This document shows positions 16,290 to 23,856 of a DNA stretch of 23,856 nucleotides, piece by piece. The stretch is from Planctomycetaceae bacterium. GTDB lineage: Bacteria; Planctomycetota; Planctomycetia; Pirellulales; UBA1268. A model generated the notes under the pieces. It was not told where the DNA came from and made no database searches. It saw only the letters and a program-made list of their open reading frames with translations. Every line of letters starts with the position of its first letter. Position 1 is the first letter of the stretch. Both the position numbers and the translations under genes were made by a program. The DNA is taken from NCBI GenBank assembly GCA_902629495.1, contig CACORA010000028.1, forward strand, positions 1 to 23,856. The letters are read 5' to 3'.

Positions 16290-17651
16290 CTAGTTTTTTT
16301 CAAGCAACCCTGTGTAATTTCTCATTACTAAGTGGCTATCTATTTTCTGAACAAGATCAAACGCAACACTTACCGCAATTAATAAACCAGTTCCACCATA
16401 AAAACTTGCAACTTGAGGGGGTATGCCAAGAGCTCCACTGATAATTGTTGGAATGACAGCAACAAGTGACAGAAAAGCTGCTCCTACATACGTAATCCTC
16501 TCCATAACCTTCTCAAGATAATCTGCCGTACGTTTCCCTGGGCGATACCCTGGAATGAAGGAACCAAAATTTTTCAGATTATCTGCCATCTCCTTTGGGT
16601 TGAACGTAATGGCTGTCCAAAAATAGCAGAAAAAGTAAATAAGCAGCACATACAAAACGTTATACAAAAGAGATTGACCTCTGGTAAATGAATCCTGAAG
16701 GGCCGCAAGAACAGAGTTGCCAGGGTATGCTCCTGCCAAATACTGAAAAATCATTTGAGGAAAAAGCAATAATGAACTTGCAAAAATAATTGGCATGACA
16801 CCGGCTTGATTGACCCGTAGCGGAAGATACTGTCGAGTACCTCCGTAAACCCGCCGTCCTCGAACATGCTTGGCGCTTTGAGTTGGAATTCTACGCTGGC
16901 CTTGAGTCATAAATACAACGCCTGCCACAACGCTCACAAACAAAGCTGCAAGAACAAGCAAGGTTTCGATCCCCATTTTTCCACCACCACCACCGAGCTC
17001 CCAACTTGTATCCGATCCTAATTCAATCAGAGCACTCGGCATTCCTGCTAAAATACCAGCCATGATAAGAAGGCTGATGCCGTTACCGATGCCAAATTCA
17101 TCAATTTGCTCACCCAGCCACATGAGAAAAATTGTTCCGGCTGTCATGGTCAGCACCGCAACCAACTGCCATACAAACGGCAGCCGACCATCAACTAAAA
17201 AGTCGGCTTGAATCAAAGACATCTCACCGACTCGCGTCGATGAGAGAAATGCCACATAGGCCCAACTCTGAAGCAAGCAAACGAGAACCGTTGCATAACG
17301 CGTATATTCGTTGATTTTCTTTCGACCGGCCTCACCTTCTTTCTGAAGGCGTTCCAGCGGAGGCCAAACCGTGCCAAGCAACTGAAAGATAATTGATGCC
17401 GAAATATAGGGCATGATACCGAGCCCAAAGATCGTTGCCTGAGAAAGCTGGCTCGCCGAAAAGACCGCAACCGTTTTCAAAAGATCTGCAATACCTTCTG
17501 ACTGCTCTGCAAACGCAGACATTGCGGCCGGGTCCACAATGGGCAAGGGGACCTGCCACCCAACCCGATAAATGGCCAATAACCCAAGCGTGAGCAGAAT
17601 TTTCTGCCGCAGTTCAGGAATAGTAAAAATAATTCGTAACTTCTCAAACAC
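16290..17651 (-). CDS. secY: Protein translocase channel subunit SecY
   Basis: Forms the Sec channel in the cytoplasmic membrane for export and membrane insertion. The 453-residue product shows the expected ten spans. Marker segments are AIYRVGWQVPLPIVDP near 26-41, FGLGIMPYISASIIFQLLGT (span 2), GIGNGISLLIMAGILAG, GQRRIPTQSAKHVRGRR (cytoplasmic loop 4), VNQAGVMPIIFASSLL, FIPGYRPGKRTADYLEKVMERIT (loop 5) and the C-terminal MRNYTGLLEKN. A Gly-rich stretch (GGGGG) occurs in the region before span 6. Lies 54 nt after rplO; the usual partner order is kept. Confidence 0.97.
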   Translation of the reverse strand: MFEKLRIIFTIPELRQKILLTLGLLAIYRVGWQVPLPIVDPAAMSAFAEQSEGIADLLKTVAVFSASQLSQATIFGLGIMPYISASIIFQLLGTVWPPLERLQKEGEAGRKKINEYTRYATVLVCLLQSWAYVAFLSSTRVGEMSLIQADFLVDGRLPFVWQLVAVLTMTAGTIFLMWLGEQIDEFGIGNGISLLIMAGILAGMPSALIELGSDTSWELGGGGGKMGIETLLVLAALFVSVVAGVVFMTQGQRRIPTQSAKHVRGRRVYGGTRQYLPLRVNQAGVMPIIFASSLLLFPQMIFQYLAGAYPGNSVLAALQDSFTRGQSLLYNVLYVLLIYFFCYFWTAITFNPKEMADNLKNFGSFIPGYRPGKRTADYLEKVMERITYVGAAFLSLVAVIPTIISGALGIPPQVASFYGGTGLLIAVSVAFDLVQKIDSHLVMRNYTGLLEKN

Positions 17652-17705
17652 GAAGACGATTCCTTTCGCTAATCGATCGCGAAATCATTCGCTGACGACT
17701 CCAGA

Positions 17706-18227
17706 TTACTCCTTTTCAGACGCTTTCGGCGATGCCTGTTTGGAAATCTTTTTTCCATCGCCGCGTTTTACGGGAGCTGGGCCAGAAAGCTCAATCACCG
17801 TCCCCCCTGCTTCGGAGATCTTTTTTCGCGCCTGAGCACTAAAGTGATGAGCAGAAACCTTCAACGACTTTGAAAGTCCTCCTTCTCCCAGAATTTTTAA
17901 TTCGTCCCAAACACCCTTACACACGCCATTGGCACGAAGGCTTTCAGGAGTTATCTCATCACCAGAAGAAAATCGTTTTTCCAAACGCCCAACATTGACA
18001 GTCACTACTTTGCGAGCATAGCGATTATGAAAACCCCTTTTGGGCAACCGGCGAATAATCGGCGATCGTCCACCTTCAAAAATAGATGGAGCAGACCAAC
18101 CAGCAAGTTGGCCCTGACCTTTATGCCCACGCCCCGAAGTCTTGCCGTGCCCTGAGCCAGGCCCACGACCAACGCGCAACCGCTTCTTATTTTTATGCAC
18201 ACCACGATTGACATCGTTGAGTTTCAT
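17706..18227 (-). CDS. rplO: 50S ribosomal protein L15
   Basis: Large-subunit assembly protein. The 173-residue product has the basic N-terminal region KKRLRVGRGPGSGHGKTSGR, then GWSAPSIFEGGRSPIIRRLPKRG, and a C-terminal globular part ending FSAQARKKISEAGGTVIELSG. About 25 further residues (Lys/Pro/Ser-rich) extend beyond the usual length of roughly 145-150. It directly follows rpsE with a 38-nt gap; rpmD (L30), normally between them, is absent. Confidence 0.96.
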   Translation of the reverse strand: MKLNDVNRGVHKNKKRLRVGRGPGSGHGKTSGRGHKGQGQLAGWSAPSIFEGGRSPIIRRLPKRGFHNRYARKVVTVNVGRLEKRFSSGDEITPESLRANGVCKGVWDELKILGEGGLSKSLKVSAHHFSAQARKKISEAGGTVIELSGPAPVKRGDGKKISKQASPKASEKE

Positions 18228-18265
18228 TTTCCAAGGCTCCGTTTTTCAAAAATGTTCACGACAAA

Positions 18266-18790
18266 CTACGAACTAGACGACTCTGCTCCGAGCGATATAC
18301 CTCGGAGCCGCTCCACGTCTTCTCGCGTCCTCAGTTGCTTGAGCGCTTCCACCGCGGCTTTAACCAGATTGACCGAATTAAATGATCCATGGCACTTCGT
18401 GAGAACATCTTGAATCCCTGCAGACTCACAGACCGCACGAACAGCTGCACCAGCAATAATCCCAGTACCCGGGCTCGCCGGCAGAAGCAAAACTTTCGCT
18501 GTACCACTCACACCTTCAACACGATGCGGGATCGTTCCACCAGTCAGCGGAACTTCGACCAGATTTTTCATCCCGTCCTTGATTGCTTTCTCAACAGCAG
18601 GAGGAACTTCATTTGCTTTTCCATATCCTACCCCAACCTTGCCACGGCCGTTTCCCACGACAACAAGGCCGGCAAAACTGAAACGCCTACCACCCTTCAC
18701 AACAGTGGCACAGCGGCGGACCTTTACCACCTTTTCCGCAAATTCTCCTCCGGCTCTGGACTCTTTATCCTGTCTTGTTCCGGTCGACAC
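18266..18790 (-). CDS. rpsE: 30S ribosomal protein S5
   Basis: Small-subunit protein important for translational accuracy and mRNA unwinding. The 174-residue product has the double-stranded-RNA-binding-like N-terminal domain ([40 protein letters not shown]) and the C-terminal domain ([39 protein letters not shown]). The start is GTG at 18790 with GGGAG 7 nt upstream. Between rplR and rplO. Confidence 0.97.
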   Translation of the reverse strand: MSTGTRQDKESRAGGEFAEKVVKVRRCATVVKGGRRFSFAGLVVVGNGRGKVGVGYGKANEVPPAVEKAIKDGMKNLVEVPLTGGTIPHRVEGVSGTAKVLLLPASPGTGIIAGAAVRAVCESAGIQDVLTKCHGSFNSVNLVKAAVEALKQLRTREDVERLRGISLGAESSSS

Positions 18791-18829
18791 AAATGGCTCC
18801 CTTCAAAATCTTTCTTGTTCTGATTATTC

Positions 18830-19198
18830 CTAAAAATTGAGTCCTGCTTCTCTGGCTGCATCAGCAAGAGCAGCTACCCGACCGTGATACTGAAAGGCTC
18901 CACGATCAAAACACACACTCGAAACACCCGCTGCCTTTGCACGAGCAGCAACTTCCTGCCCGACTGCAACTGCAGCAGCCTGATTACCACCAAAACCCAA
19001 ATTTTCACGAAGTTGTTTATCCATGGTGCTGGCAGACGCAAGCGTCTTGCCAGAAGCATCATCAATAATTTGCGCATAAATATGCTTGCTTGTGCGAAAG
19101 ACACTCAAACGAGGGCGATCCGCAGTGCCGCGTATATGTCGACGCACGCGAAAACGACGACGCTGACGTTGATGACGAAGTGTTCGAGAGTGATCCAT
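18830..19198 (-). CDS. rplR: 50S ribosomal protein L18
   Basis: 5S rRNA-binding protein of the central protuberance. The 122-residue length is normal. Seen: [20 protein letters not shown] at 13-32, [40 protein letters not shown], and the C-terminal [19 protein letters not shown]. Only a poor ribosome binding site precedes the ATG, so coupling to rplF (36 nt upstream) may help. Confidence 0.97.
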   Translation of the reverse strand: MDHSRTLRHQRQRRRFRVRRHIRGTADRPRLSVFRTSKHIYAQIIDDASGKTLASASTMDKQLRENLGFGGNQAAAVAVGQEVAARAKAAGVSSVCFDRGAFQYHGRVAALADAAREAGLNF

Positions 19199-19234
19199 AA
19201 TTCAATTGTTTCTTCAGTTACCGGTTTACCTAAA

Positions 19235-19780
19235 CTACTTGGTGACAGCCTTACCTGCTTTTCGCCGAACCTGTTCGTTCTCATACCGAATACCCTTACC
19301 CTTGTAAGGCTCCGGTTTACGAAGCGCTCGCACCTCCGCTGCGAACTGACCAACCTGCTGCTTATTGATACCCTTGATGCTCACGTGAGTCTGATCAGGA
19401 CAAGTGACCGTGAGGCCGTCTGGGATTGGTACATGCAGTTCATTTGCAAATCCAACACGTAATTGCAGAGTATTGTTTTGAATTGAAGCAAGATATCCAA
19501 CACCCACAATTTCTAATTTCTTCTCATAGCCTTTCTCGACACCTTCAACCATATTGGCAATGAGTGCACGCGTCAGCCCATGAACAGAACGTGAGATCCG
19601 ATCATCACCCTCACGTTTCACCGAAAGACTACTTTCAGCCTGATCGAATTCGACCGTCACGGCCGAATGAAGTCGCTGCTCAAGTTTTCCAAGCGGACCT
19701 TCCACCTTCACTGCGTCAGACTCAACGGCCACCTTCACGCCCTTGGGAATTTGCACAGGAGCTTTGCCGATACGAGACAT
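19235..19780 (-). CDS. rplF: 50S ribosomal protein L6
   Basis: Large-subunit protein near the factor-binding site. The 181-residue length is typical. Seen: MSRIGKAPVQIPKGVKV at 1-17, SVHGLTRALIANMVEGVEKG, VGVGYLASIQNNTLQLRVGF and the C-terminal RKPEPYKGKGIRYENEQVRR-KAGKAVTK. AGGA lies 6 nt before the ATG. Between rpsH and rplR. Confidence 0.97.
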   Translation of the reverse strand: MSRIGKAPVQIPKGVKVAVESDAVKVEGPLGKLEQRLHSAVTVEFDQAESSLSVKREGDDRISRSVHGLTRALIANMVEGVEKGYEKKLEIVGVGYLASIQNNTLQLRVGFANELHVPIPDGLTVTCPDQTHVSIKGINKQQVGQFAAEVRALRKPEPYKGKGIRYENEQVRRKAGKAVTK

Positions 19781-19830
19781 TGTTAATCCTAACCCTTAAT
19801 AAATATTCGCTTTTTCTTCCGGAAATCTAA

Positions 19831-20226
19831 CTACCAAAGTTCACAAAGCACTTCACCACCAAGCTTCTGCTGCCTTGCTTCACGATCACTCACAACACCG
19901 CTCGATGTGGAAAGAATGGAAATCCCTAAGCCACCCAAAACCGGACGAAGTCTTGCCGAACGGCTGTAGACCCGACGCCCGGGAGAACTGACTCGCTTGA
20001 TGTGACGAATGAGCCGCTCACCATTCGGTCCGTATTTCAATTCGAGCTGCAGGTGAGGCGAGGTACTACCCTCGACTTCACGCCAATCCCAAATAAATCC
20101 TTCTCGCTTCAAAACATCAGCAACACCTCGCTTCACTTTTGAAGCTGGCACATCAACCGTTGGCCGCTCAATGCGAACCGCATTACGAATACGGGTGAGC
20201 ATGTCGGCAATTGGATCAGTCATCAT
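19831..20226 (-). CDS. rpsH: 30S ribosomal protein S8
   Basis: 16S rRNA-binding assembly protein and, in E. coli, translational repressor of the spc operon. The 131-residue product has TDPIADMLTRIRNAVRIE near the start, VPASKVKRGVADVLKREGFI, and the C-terminal GGLGISILSTSSGVVSDREA-RQQKLGGEVLCELW. Two ATG codons stand together at 20226 and 20223; the GAGGA before them (8 nt) overlaps the rpsN stop, favouring the first. The gap to rpsN is 12 nt. Confidence 0.97.
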   Translation of the reverse strand: MMTDPIADMLTRIRNAVRIERPTVDVPASKVKRGVADVLKREGFIWDWREVEGSTSPHLQLELKYGPNGERLIRHIKRVSSPGRRVYSRSARLRPVLGGLGISILSTSSGVVSDREARQQKLGGEVLCELW

Positions 20227-20238
20227 AAGTGCGGTCCT

Positions 20239-20424
20239 CTACCAACTGGCCTTTCGAACGCCGGGAATAAACCCCAAATCGGCATGTTTTCGAAAACAAA
20301 TACGACATATCCCAAACTTGCGATAAACGGCCCGCGGACGGCCACAAAGCATGCAACGCTGTACTTTTCGCGTCGAAAACTTCGGCTGTCGCTTTGCAGC
20401 TGCGATCTTTGATTTACTTGCCAT
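20239..20424 (-). CDS. rpsN: 30S ribosomal protein S14, zinc-binding (type Z)
   Basis: Head protein of the small subunit. The 61-residue chain is the short zinc form, with ligands Cys24, Cys27, Cys40 and Cys43 (RCMLCGRP and GICRICFRK), followed by [10 protein letters not shown]. The longer zinc-free form found in E. coli is about 100 residues. Many bacteria keep both forms and swap them under zinc shortage; only this one is in the window. Confidence 0.97.
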   Translation of the reverse strand: MASKSKIAAAKRQPKFSTRKVQRCMLCGRPRAVYRKFGICRICFRKHADLGFIPGVRKASW

Positions 20425-20492
20425 ACCTATTTCCTGAAAACCTCACCAAACGAGGCAACTAACCCTTCATACACATTGTATTTTTGGAACCG

Positions 20493-21104
20493 CTACGCCG
20501 CGGAACCACCTTCATCACTATCCTTTTTTATTGGCATACCCATCGCCAGAAGAAAGTCTCTAGCGTCGTCATCACTTTTTGCCGTTGTGACAAACGTAAT
20601 ATTCATACCCTGAGGCCGACTGAACTTGTCTGGATTTATCTCGGGGAACACCATCTGCTCCGAGAGGCCCAAACTGTAATTGCCATGACCATCAAATGCT
20701 TTTCTTGAAAGGCCACGAAAATCCCGAACACGCGGCAAGGCAAGCGACACAAGACGGTCAAAGAACTCGTACATCCGTTTCCCACGAAGCGTCACCTTAC
20801 ACCCAATCGGCAGGTTTTCTCGGAGCTTAAAACCGGCAACCGCAGCCTTTGAAAGCGTCGCCACGGGCTTTTGTCCAGTCACCTGGGCCATGGCGGCCAT
20901 TGCCTCCTCAAGATATTTCTTTTCGGTCACAGCAACACCGACACCCATATTCACAACAATCTTTTCCAGCTTTGGCACAGCATGCGGATTGATGCCTTGG
21001 GACTTCTCAATAAGCTTTGCACGAACATTACTCTGGTAGTGCTCAAACACACGAGGCGATCCCGCCACCCCAGGAGCACTTTTTGTTTTTGCTTTTTTTG
21101 CCAT
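20493..21104 (-). CDS. rplE: 50S ribosomal protein L5
   Basis: 5S rRNA-binding protein of the central protuberance. The 203-residue product has MGVGVAVTEKKYLEEAM, TGQKPVATLSKAAVAGFKLR, PIGCKVTLRGKRMYEFFDRL and GLSEQMVFPEINPDKFSRPQ, all characteristic. It is about 20 residues longer than usual, from a basic N-terminal extension and an acidic/Ala tail. I chose ATG at 21104 because AGGA stands 8 nt before it; an adjacent GTG at 21107 is less likely. Confidence 0.97.
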   Translation of the reverse strand: MAKKAKTKSAPGVAGSPRVFEHYQSNVRAKLIEKSQGINPHAVPKLEKIVVNMGVGVAVTEKKYLEEAMAAMAQVTGQKPVATLSKAAVAGFKLRENLPIGCKVTLRGKRMYEFFDRLVSLALPRVRDFRGLSRKAFDGHGNYSLGLSEQMVFPEINPDKFSRPQGMNITFVTTAKSDDDARDFLLAMGMPIKKDSDEGGSAA

Positions 21105-21151
21105 CACACAATTCCTGAACTCAAGTCATTGACCCCGAACAGCTACCCATC

Positions 21152-21487
21152 TCACGAGGACTTTACCTTCTTAATTACACCGAGGTCCGCTCCACACTTC
21201 TTACAAAAACGAGAACGACTACCATCTTCTCCAACGGTTACACCTAAGCGAGTCGCTTTTCCACACTCCGAACAAACAAATGCAACATTTGATGCATCCA
21301 CAGGCATCTCCTTACTCAACCGCCCGCCTTGCGGGTTTTTCTGGCTCCGCTTGATGTGCCGATAGACCCTATTGACCCCTTCAACAACAAGTTTTCCCTC
21401 AGAGGGCAATACCGTCACCACCTTTGCCCGCGTACCACGGGAATTACCTGCCAACACTTCGACGAGGTCACCAGAACGAATCATCAT
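21152..21487 (-). CDS. rplX: 50S ribosomal protein L24
   Basis: Assembly initiator of the large subunit. The 111-residue product has the KOW motif region (RSGDLVEVLAGNSRGTRAKV near the start), EGVNRVYRHIKRSQKNPQGG, and two CxxC pairs (VCSECGKA, FCKKCGAD) typical of many L24 proteins. I chose ATG at 21487: GAGG lies 7 nt upstream and the ATG shares one base with the rplN stop (TGATG), which suggests coupled translation. Confidence 0.96.
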   Translation of the reverse strand: MMIRSGDLVEVLAGNSRGTRAKVVTVLPSEGKLVVEGVNRVYRHIKRSQKNPQGGRLSKEMPVDASNVAFVCSECGKATRLGVTVGEDGSRSRFCKKCGADLGVIKKVKSS

Positions 21488-21855
21488 CACACCACCTCAC
21501 TCGCCAAACTGACGATTTTCATAAAACTACGCTCACGCAACTCACGAGCAACAGCACCAAAAATCCGAGTGCCTCTTGGATTTTTATCGTTGTCGATAAT
21601 CACACAAGCATTGCTATCAAACTTCACATAGCTGCCATCAGTCCGGCGGGTTGGGCTTTTACACCTCACAATGACCGCTTTAACAACTGCCTTCTTTTTT
21701 ACGTCACTACCAGGAATAACGCTCTTCACACTGCAAACAATGATATCTCCAATGCCAGCAGTGCGCTTCTTACTCCCACCAAGGACCTTGAAGCACATAA
21801 CTTCCTTCGCACCCGTGTTGTCTGCCACCTGAAGACGAGTCTGCATCTGGATCAT
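21487..21855 (-). CDS. rplN: 50S ribosomal protein L14
   Basis: Large-subunit protein at the intersubunit bridge. The 122-residue length is exactly typical. Seen: [20 protein letters not shown] at 1-20, [40 protein letters not shown], and [20 protein letters not shown]. It overlaps the rpsQ stop by 4 nt (ATGA) and the rplX start by 1 nt, so three genes in a row are coupled. Confidence 0.97.
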   Translation of the reverse strand: MIQMQTRLQVADNTGAKEVMCFKVLGGSKKRTAGIGDIIVCSVKSVIPGSDVKKKAVVKAVIVRCKSPTRRTDGSYVKFDSNACVIIDNDKNPRGTRIFGAVARELRERSFMKIVSLASEVV

Positions 21856-22223
21856 GTGCCAGCCCCCTCCCCTTCAACAGAACCGGCATGACCCGTTGCA
21901 GCTGCTTCTTCAGCACGCACAGAAGACTCTCGCTCTTCTGTTGCTCTTGCACCACTGCGAAGCGACGCAAGATCAACCGCTTGACTCTTTTGCACAACTT
22001 TGACCAACTCCCAACGCTTCAGCCGACTTCGTGGTTGGCATTCGACGATCTCGACGAGATCACCTGGCTGGGACTCATTGCCTTCATCATGAACATGACA
22101 AACCGTTCGCCTGTGAAGAATACGGCCATATTTGGGATGCCGCACAACTCGTGGAATCTCCACCCTCCGCGTCTTACTCGATGCGGCACTGGTTACCGTT
22201 CCTGTCTCGACTCGTTTCGGCAT
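21852..22223 (-). CDS. rpsQ: 30S ribosomal protein S17 with C-terminal extension
   Basis: Small-subunit assembly protein. The core is at about 1-78: [20 protein letters not shown] at 19-38, [33 protein letters not shown]. Usual length is 80-90; this one has 123. The last 45 residues form an Ala/Glu/Ser-rich tail of low complexity, likely disordered. The tail is in frame up to the ATGA overlap with rplN. AGGA stands 10 nt before the ATG. Confidence 0.95.
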   Translation of the reverse strand: MPKRVETGTVTSAASSKTRRVEIPRVVRHPKYGRILHRRTVCHVHDEGNESQPGDLVEIVECQPRSRLKRWELVKVVQKSQAVDLASLRSGARATEERESSVRAEEAAATGHAGSVEGEGAGT

Positions 22224-22277
22224 GACTTCTGATTCCTAAAATTGAGTGTTTTGTTTGATCGTGTATTGTTTGCGTGT

Positions 22278-22493
22278 TTATGGAGACGGCACGGCAGACG
22301 ACTGAGCCGCCCTTTCGGCAAGAACCGTTTGGCAACGAGCGATCGTACGACGAAGTTTTTTCATATCAGTAGGCGCAGCCAACTTCTCAGTTTGCGCCTG
22401 CATGCGCAATCGAAACAATGACTCGGCAGCATCTTTGCCTACCAGCTTTATCTGCTCGTCACTCATTTCTCGAAGTTCACTTGCCCTCGTCAT
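22278..22493 (-). CDS. rpmC: 50S ribosomal protein L29
   Basis: Small helical large-subunit protein at the tunnel exit, near the docking site for trigger factor and SRP. The 71-residue chain starts MTRASELREMSDEQI and has LFRLRMQAQTEKL followed by MKKLRRTIARCQTVLAERAA, the normal two-helix pattern. Lies 25 nt after rplP and 54 nt before rpsQ. Confidence 0.95.
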   Translation of the reverse strand: MTRASELREMSDEQIKLVGKDAAESLFRLRMQAQTEKLAAPTDMKKLRRTIARCQTVLAERAAQSSAVPSP

Positions 22494-22518
22494 ACCAATC
22501 TCTTCCTATCTTTCTTAA

Positions 22519-22935
22519 CTACATAACCCGCCGCTTCACAAATCGAACACGCACAGGCATTTTGTGGGCCAGCCTTGAGAAGCAAAGCCGTGCCGCTTCT
22601 TCACTCACTCCACCAATTTCATAGAGAATCGTCCCTGGCTTTATCACTGCAGCCCAAAAGTCTGGCTCACCCTTTCCCTTACCCATCCGAGTCTCAAGGG
22701 GTATTGACGTCACAGACTTATGCGGGAACACGCGAACATACAGCCGACCTCCTGAACGGAGGTATTGCTGCGCAGCAATACGGCCTGCCTCAATAGTCGC
22801 TGCGGGAAGCCATCCCGGCTGCTCGGCCTGAAGACCGAAGTCACCGAAGACAACTCGATTACCCCGAGAGGCATTACCTCTTATACGACCTCTTTGGCTT
22901 TTTCGGTGCTTGACCCTCTTGGGCATCAGCGCCAT
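22519..22935 (-). CDS. rplP: 50S ribosomal protein L16
   Basis: Large-subunit protein that helps place A-site tRNA. The 138-residue product has MALMPKRVKHRKSQRGRIRG at 1-20, GDFGLQAEQPGWLPAATIEA, RVFPHKSVTSIPLETRMGKG, KGEPDFWAAVIKPGTILYEI, and a basic end. I chose ATG at 22935 because AGGAGG lies 6 nt upstream; the ATG at 22941 abuts that site directly. The first 62 nt, including conserved residues 1-20, overlap the 3' end of rpsC in another frame. Confidence 0.97.
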   Translation of the reverse strand: MALMPKRVKHRKSQRGRIRGNASRGNRVVFGDFGLQAEQPGWLPAATIEAGRIAAQQYLRSGGRLYVRVFPHKSVTSIPLETRMGKGKGEPDFWAAVIKPGTILYEIGGVSEEAARLCFSRLAHKMPVRVRFVKRRVM

Positions 22936-23569
22936 CGCCATCCTCCTCGTACATTCCTTGGTTGACCCACACCTGAATACCTATGTTGCCCTGCGCCGTG
23001 GGAGCTTCGCAGAAGCCATAATCGATTTTTGCCCGAAGCGTTGAAAGTGGCATAGAGCCGGAAATCGCCTTTTCGCAACGAGACATTTCTGCACCACCAA
23101 GCCGACCGGCCAGCTGAATCTTGACCCCTTTGGCCCCAGCATCCATGGTCGCCTCAAGTGAACGCTTGAGCGTTCGGCGGAAGGCAGCCCGCTTGGTAAG
23201 TTGATCGGCAATATCCTCCGCAATGAGCTGCGCCTGCATTTCAGGGCGACCCACTTCTTCAACCTTGAGATTGACACGTCGCCCAAGGAGATCCTGCAAC
23301 TCTTCCTGCAAGCGATCTACCTCCTGCCCTTTGCGACCAATGATCACACCCGGACGAGCAGAGTGCAGAATCACCTTTACCTCATCTCGAGTCCGCTCAA
23401 TTTCCACCTTGGGAATCGCTGCCGAACGATATTTTGACTTCAGAAACTTCCGCACCTTGAAATCTTCCATGAAAAGATCCCGAAAGTCTTTTTTACTGGC
23501 ATACCAACGACTCTTCCATGGTTCGGTAACACCTGTTCGGAAGCCTGTTGGATGAACTTTCTGACCCAT
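22874..23569 (-). CDS. rpsC: 30S ribosomal protein S3
   Basis: Small-subunit head protein at the mRNA entry site. The 231-residue product starts MGQKVHPTGFRTGVTEPWKS and has the KH domain region (HSARPGVIIGRKGQEVDRLQ) and the C-terminal domain (QLAGRLGGAEMSRCEKAISG, LRAKIDYGFCEAPTAQGNIG). The tail after the core is short and acidic (YEEDGDGAD), then basic to RSYKR. AAGGA lies 7 nt before the ATG at 23569; the frame stays open upstream but with no homology. The tail codons hold both the ribosome binding site and the start of rplP. Confidence 0.97.
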   Translation of the reverse strand: MGQKVHPTGFRTGVTEPWKSRWYASKKDFRDLFMEDFKVRKFLKSKYRSAAIPKVEIERTRDEVKVILHSARPGVIIGRKGQEVDRLQEELQDLLGRRVNLKVEEVGRPEMQAQLIAEDIADQLTKRAAFRRTLKRSLEATMDAGAKGVKIQLAGRLGGAEMSRCEKAISGSMPLSTLRAKIDYGFCEAPTAQGNIGIQVWVNQGMYEEDGDGADAQEGQAPKKPKRSYKR

Positions 23570-23591
23570 TGCTATTTCCTTCGCTTGAATC

Positions 23592-23856
23592 TCAGCCTGT
23601 TTGATCCGTTGCTGTAGTATCGAGAGACACCCTAATATGAGACATCCGCCTCTTGATCTCAAATGCCGAACCCCGAGACATAGGACGAATGCGCTTGAAC
23701 ATCGGCCCACCGTCACCCCGGGCATCCACGACAACCAAATCGTCAATTCCTGGAGCTTGCTGATGCTCTGCATTCCCAAGTGCACTCTTAATAACTTTTT
23801 CCAACATCCTCGCACCGCGATGTGGCTGAAAACGAAGAATATCAAGCGCTTCGTCA
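23592..23856 (-). CDS. rplV: 50S ribosomal protein L22 (5' end outside window)
   Basis: Large-subunit protein lining the exit tunnel. About 87 C-terminal codons are visible. The frame enters at the right edge with DEALDILRFQPHRGARMLEK and continues through VIKSALGNAEH, VDARGDGGPMFKRIRPMSRG and RRMSHIRVSLD, typical of L22, including the extended tunnel hairpin region. An in-frame ATG at 23807 is internal and not the start. Ends 22 nt before rpsC. Confidence 0.95.
   Translation of the reverse strand, partial: DEALDILRFQPHRGARMLEKVIKSALGNAEHQQAPGIDDLVVVDARGDGGPMFKRIRPMSRGSAFEIKRRMSHIRVSLDTTATDQTG

Noticed and set aside
22874..23845. 323-residue version of S3
   Set aside because: The extra 92 N-terminal residues are the rplV region read in another frame; S3 homology and the ribosome binding site begin at 23569.

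Overview
The window looks like chromosomal DNA from a member of the Planctomycetota. The basis is gene content, not a search: a DUF1549/DUF1553 protein directly upstream of a Tat-type DUF1501 protein, a TIGR03009-type secreted protein and a Minf_1886-type protein, all families known mainly from Planctomycetes and Verrucomicrobia. Base composition is moderate. Almost everything lies on the minus strand; the one exception is a nucleosidase-like gene. I cannot name a genus.

Right part (about 11.7-23.9 kb, read right to left): a long S10-spc-alpha ribosomal protein cluster in the order rplV (cut by the window edge), rpsC, rplP, rpmC, rpsQ, rplN, rplX, rplE, rpsN, rpsH, rplF, rplR, rpsE, rplO, secY, adk, map, rpmJ, rpsM, rpsK, rpoA, rplQ, ending in a clear intrinsic terminator at 11681-11723. 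It makes ribosomal proteins, the RNA polymerase alpha subunit, the SecY channel, adenylate kinase and methionine aminopeptidase. Genes often found in this cluster but absent here are rpmD (L30), infA (IF-1) and rpsD (S4). rpsC and rplP overlap by 62 nt, and a strong hairpin separates rpmJ from rpsM. L17 and S17 are unusually long.

Middle part (about 4.1-11.2 kb): after a gene-free stretch of about 460 bp comes the DUF1549/DUF1553 - DUF1501 pair (an exported planctomycete protein pair of unknown function), then speA (arginine decarboxylase, first step to polyamines) and nadE (glutamine-dependent NAD+ synthetase), 7 nt apart.

Left part (1-4.1 kb): a plus-strand nucleoside phosphorylase/nucleosidase-family gene (convergent with nadE) and, divergent from it, a secreted TIGR03009-type protein. 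Then comes a very compact minus-strand set: Minf_1886-type protein, a 40-residue single-span membrane ORF, a four-span membrane protein and ATP-type pckA (cut by the left edge). The last four are packed by a 9-nt gap, a 4-nt overlap and a 32-nt overlap, so they probably form one translationally coupled unit that includes pckA.

I found no mobile element, CRISPR array, tRNA or rRNA. The observations most worth following are the overlooked 40-codon gene in the pckA unit, the rpsC/rplP overlap, and the hairpin before rpsM.
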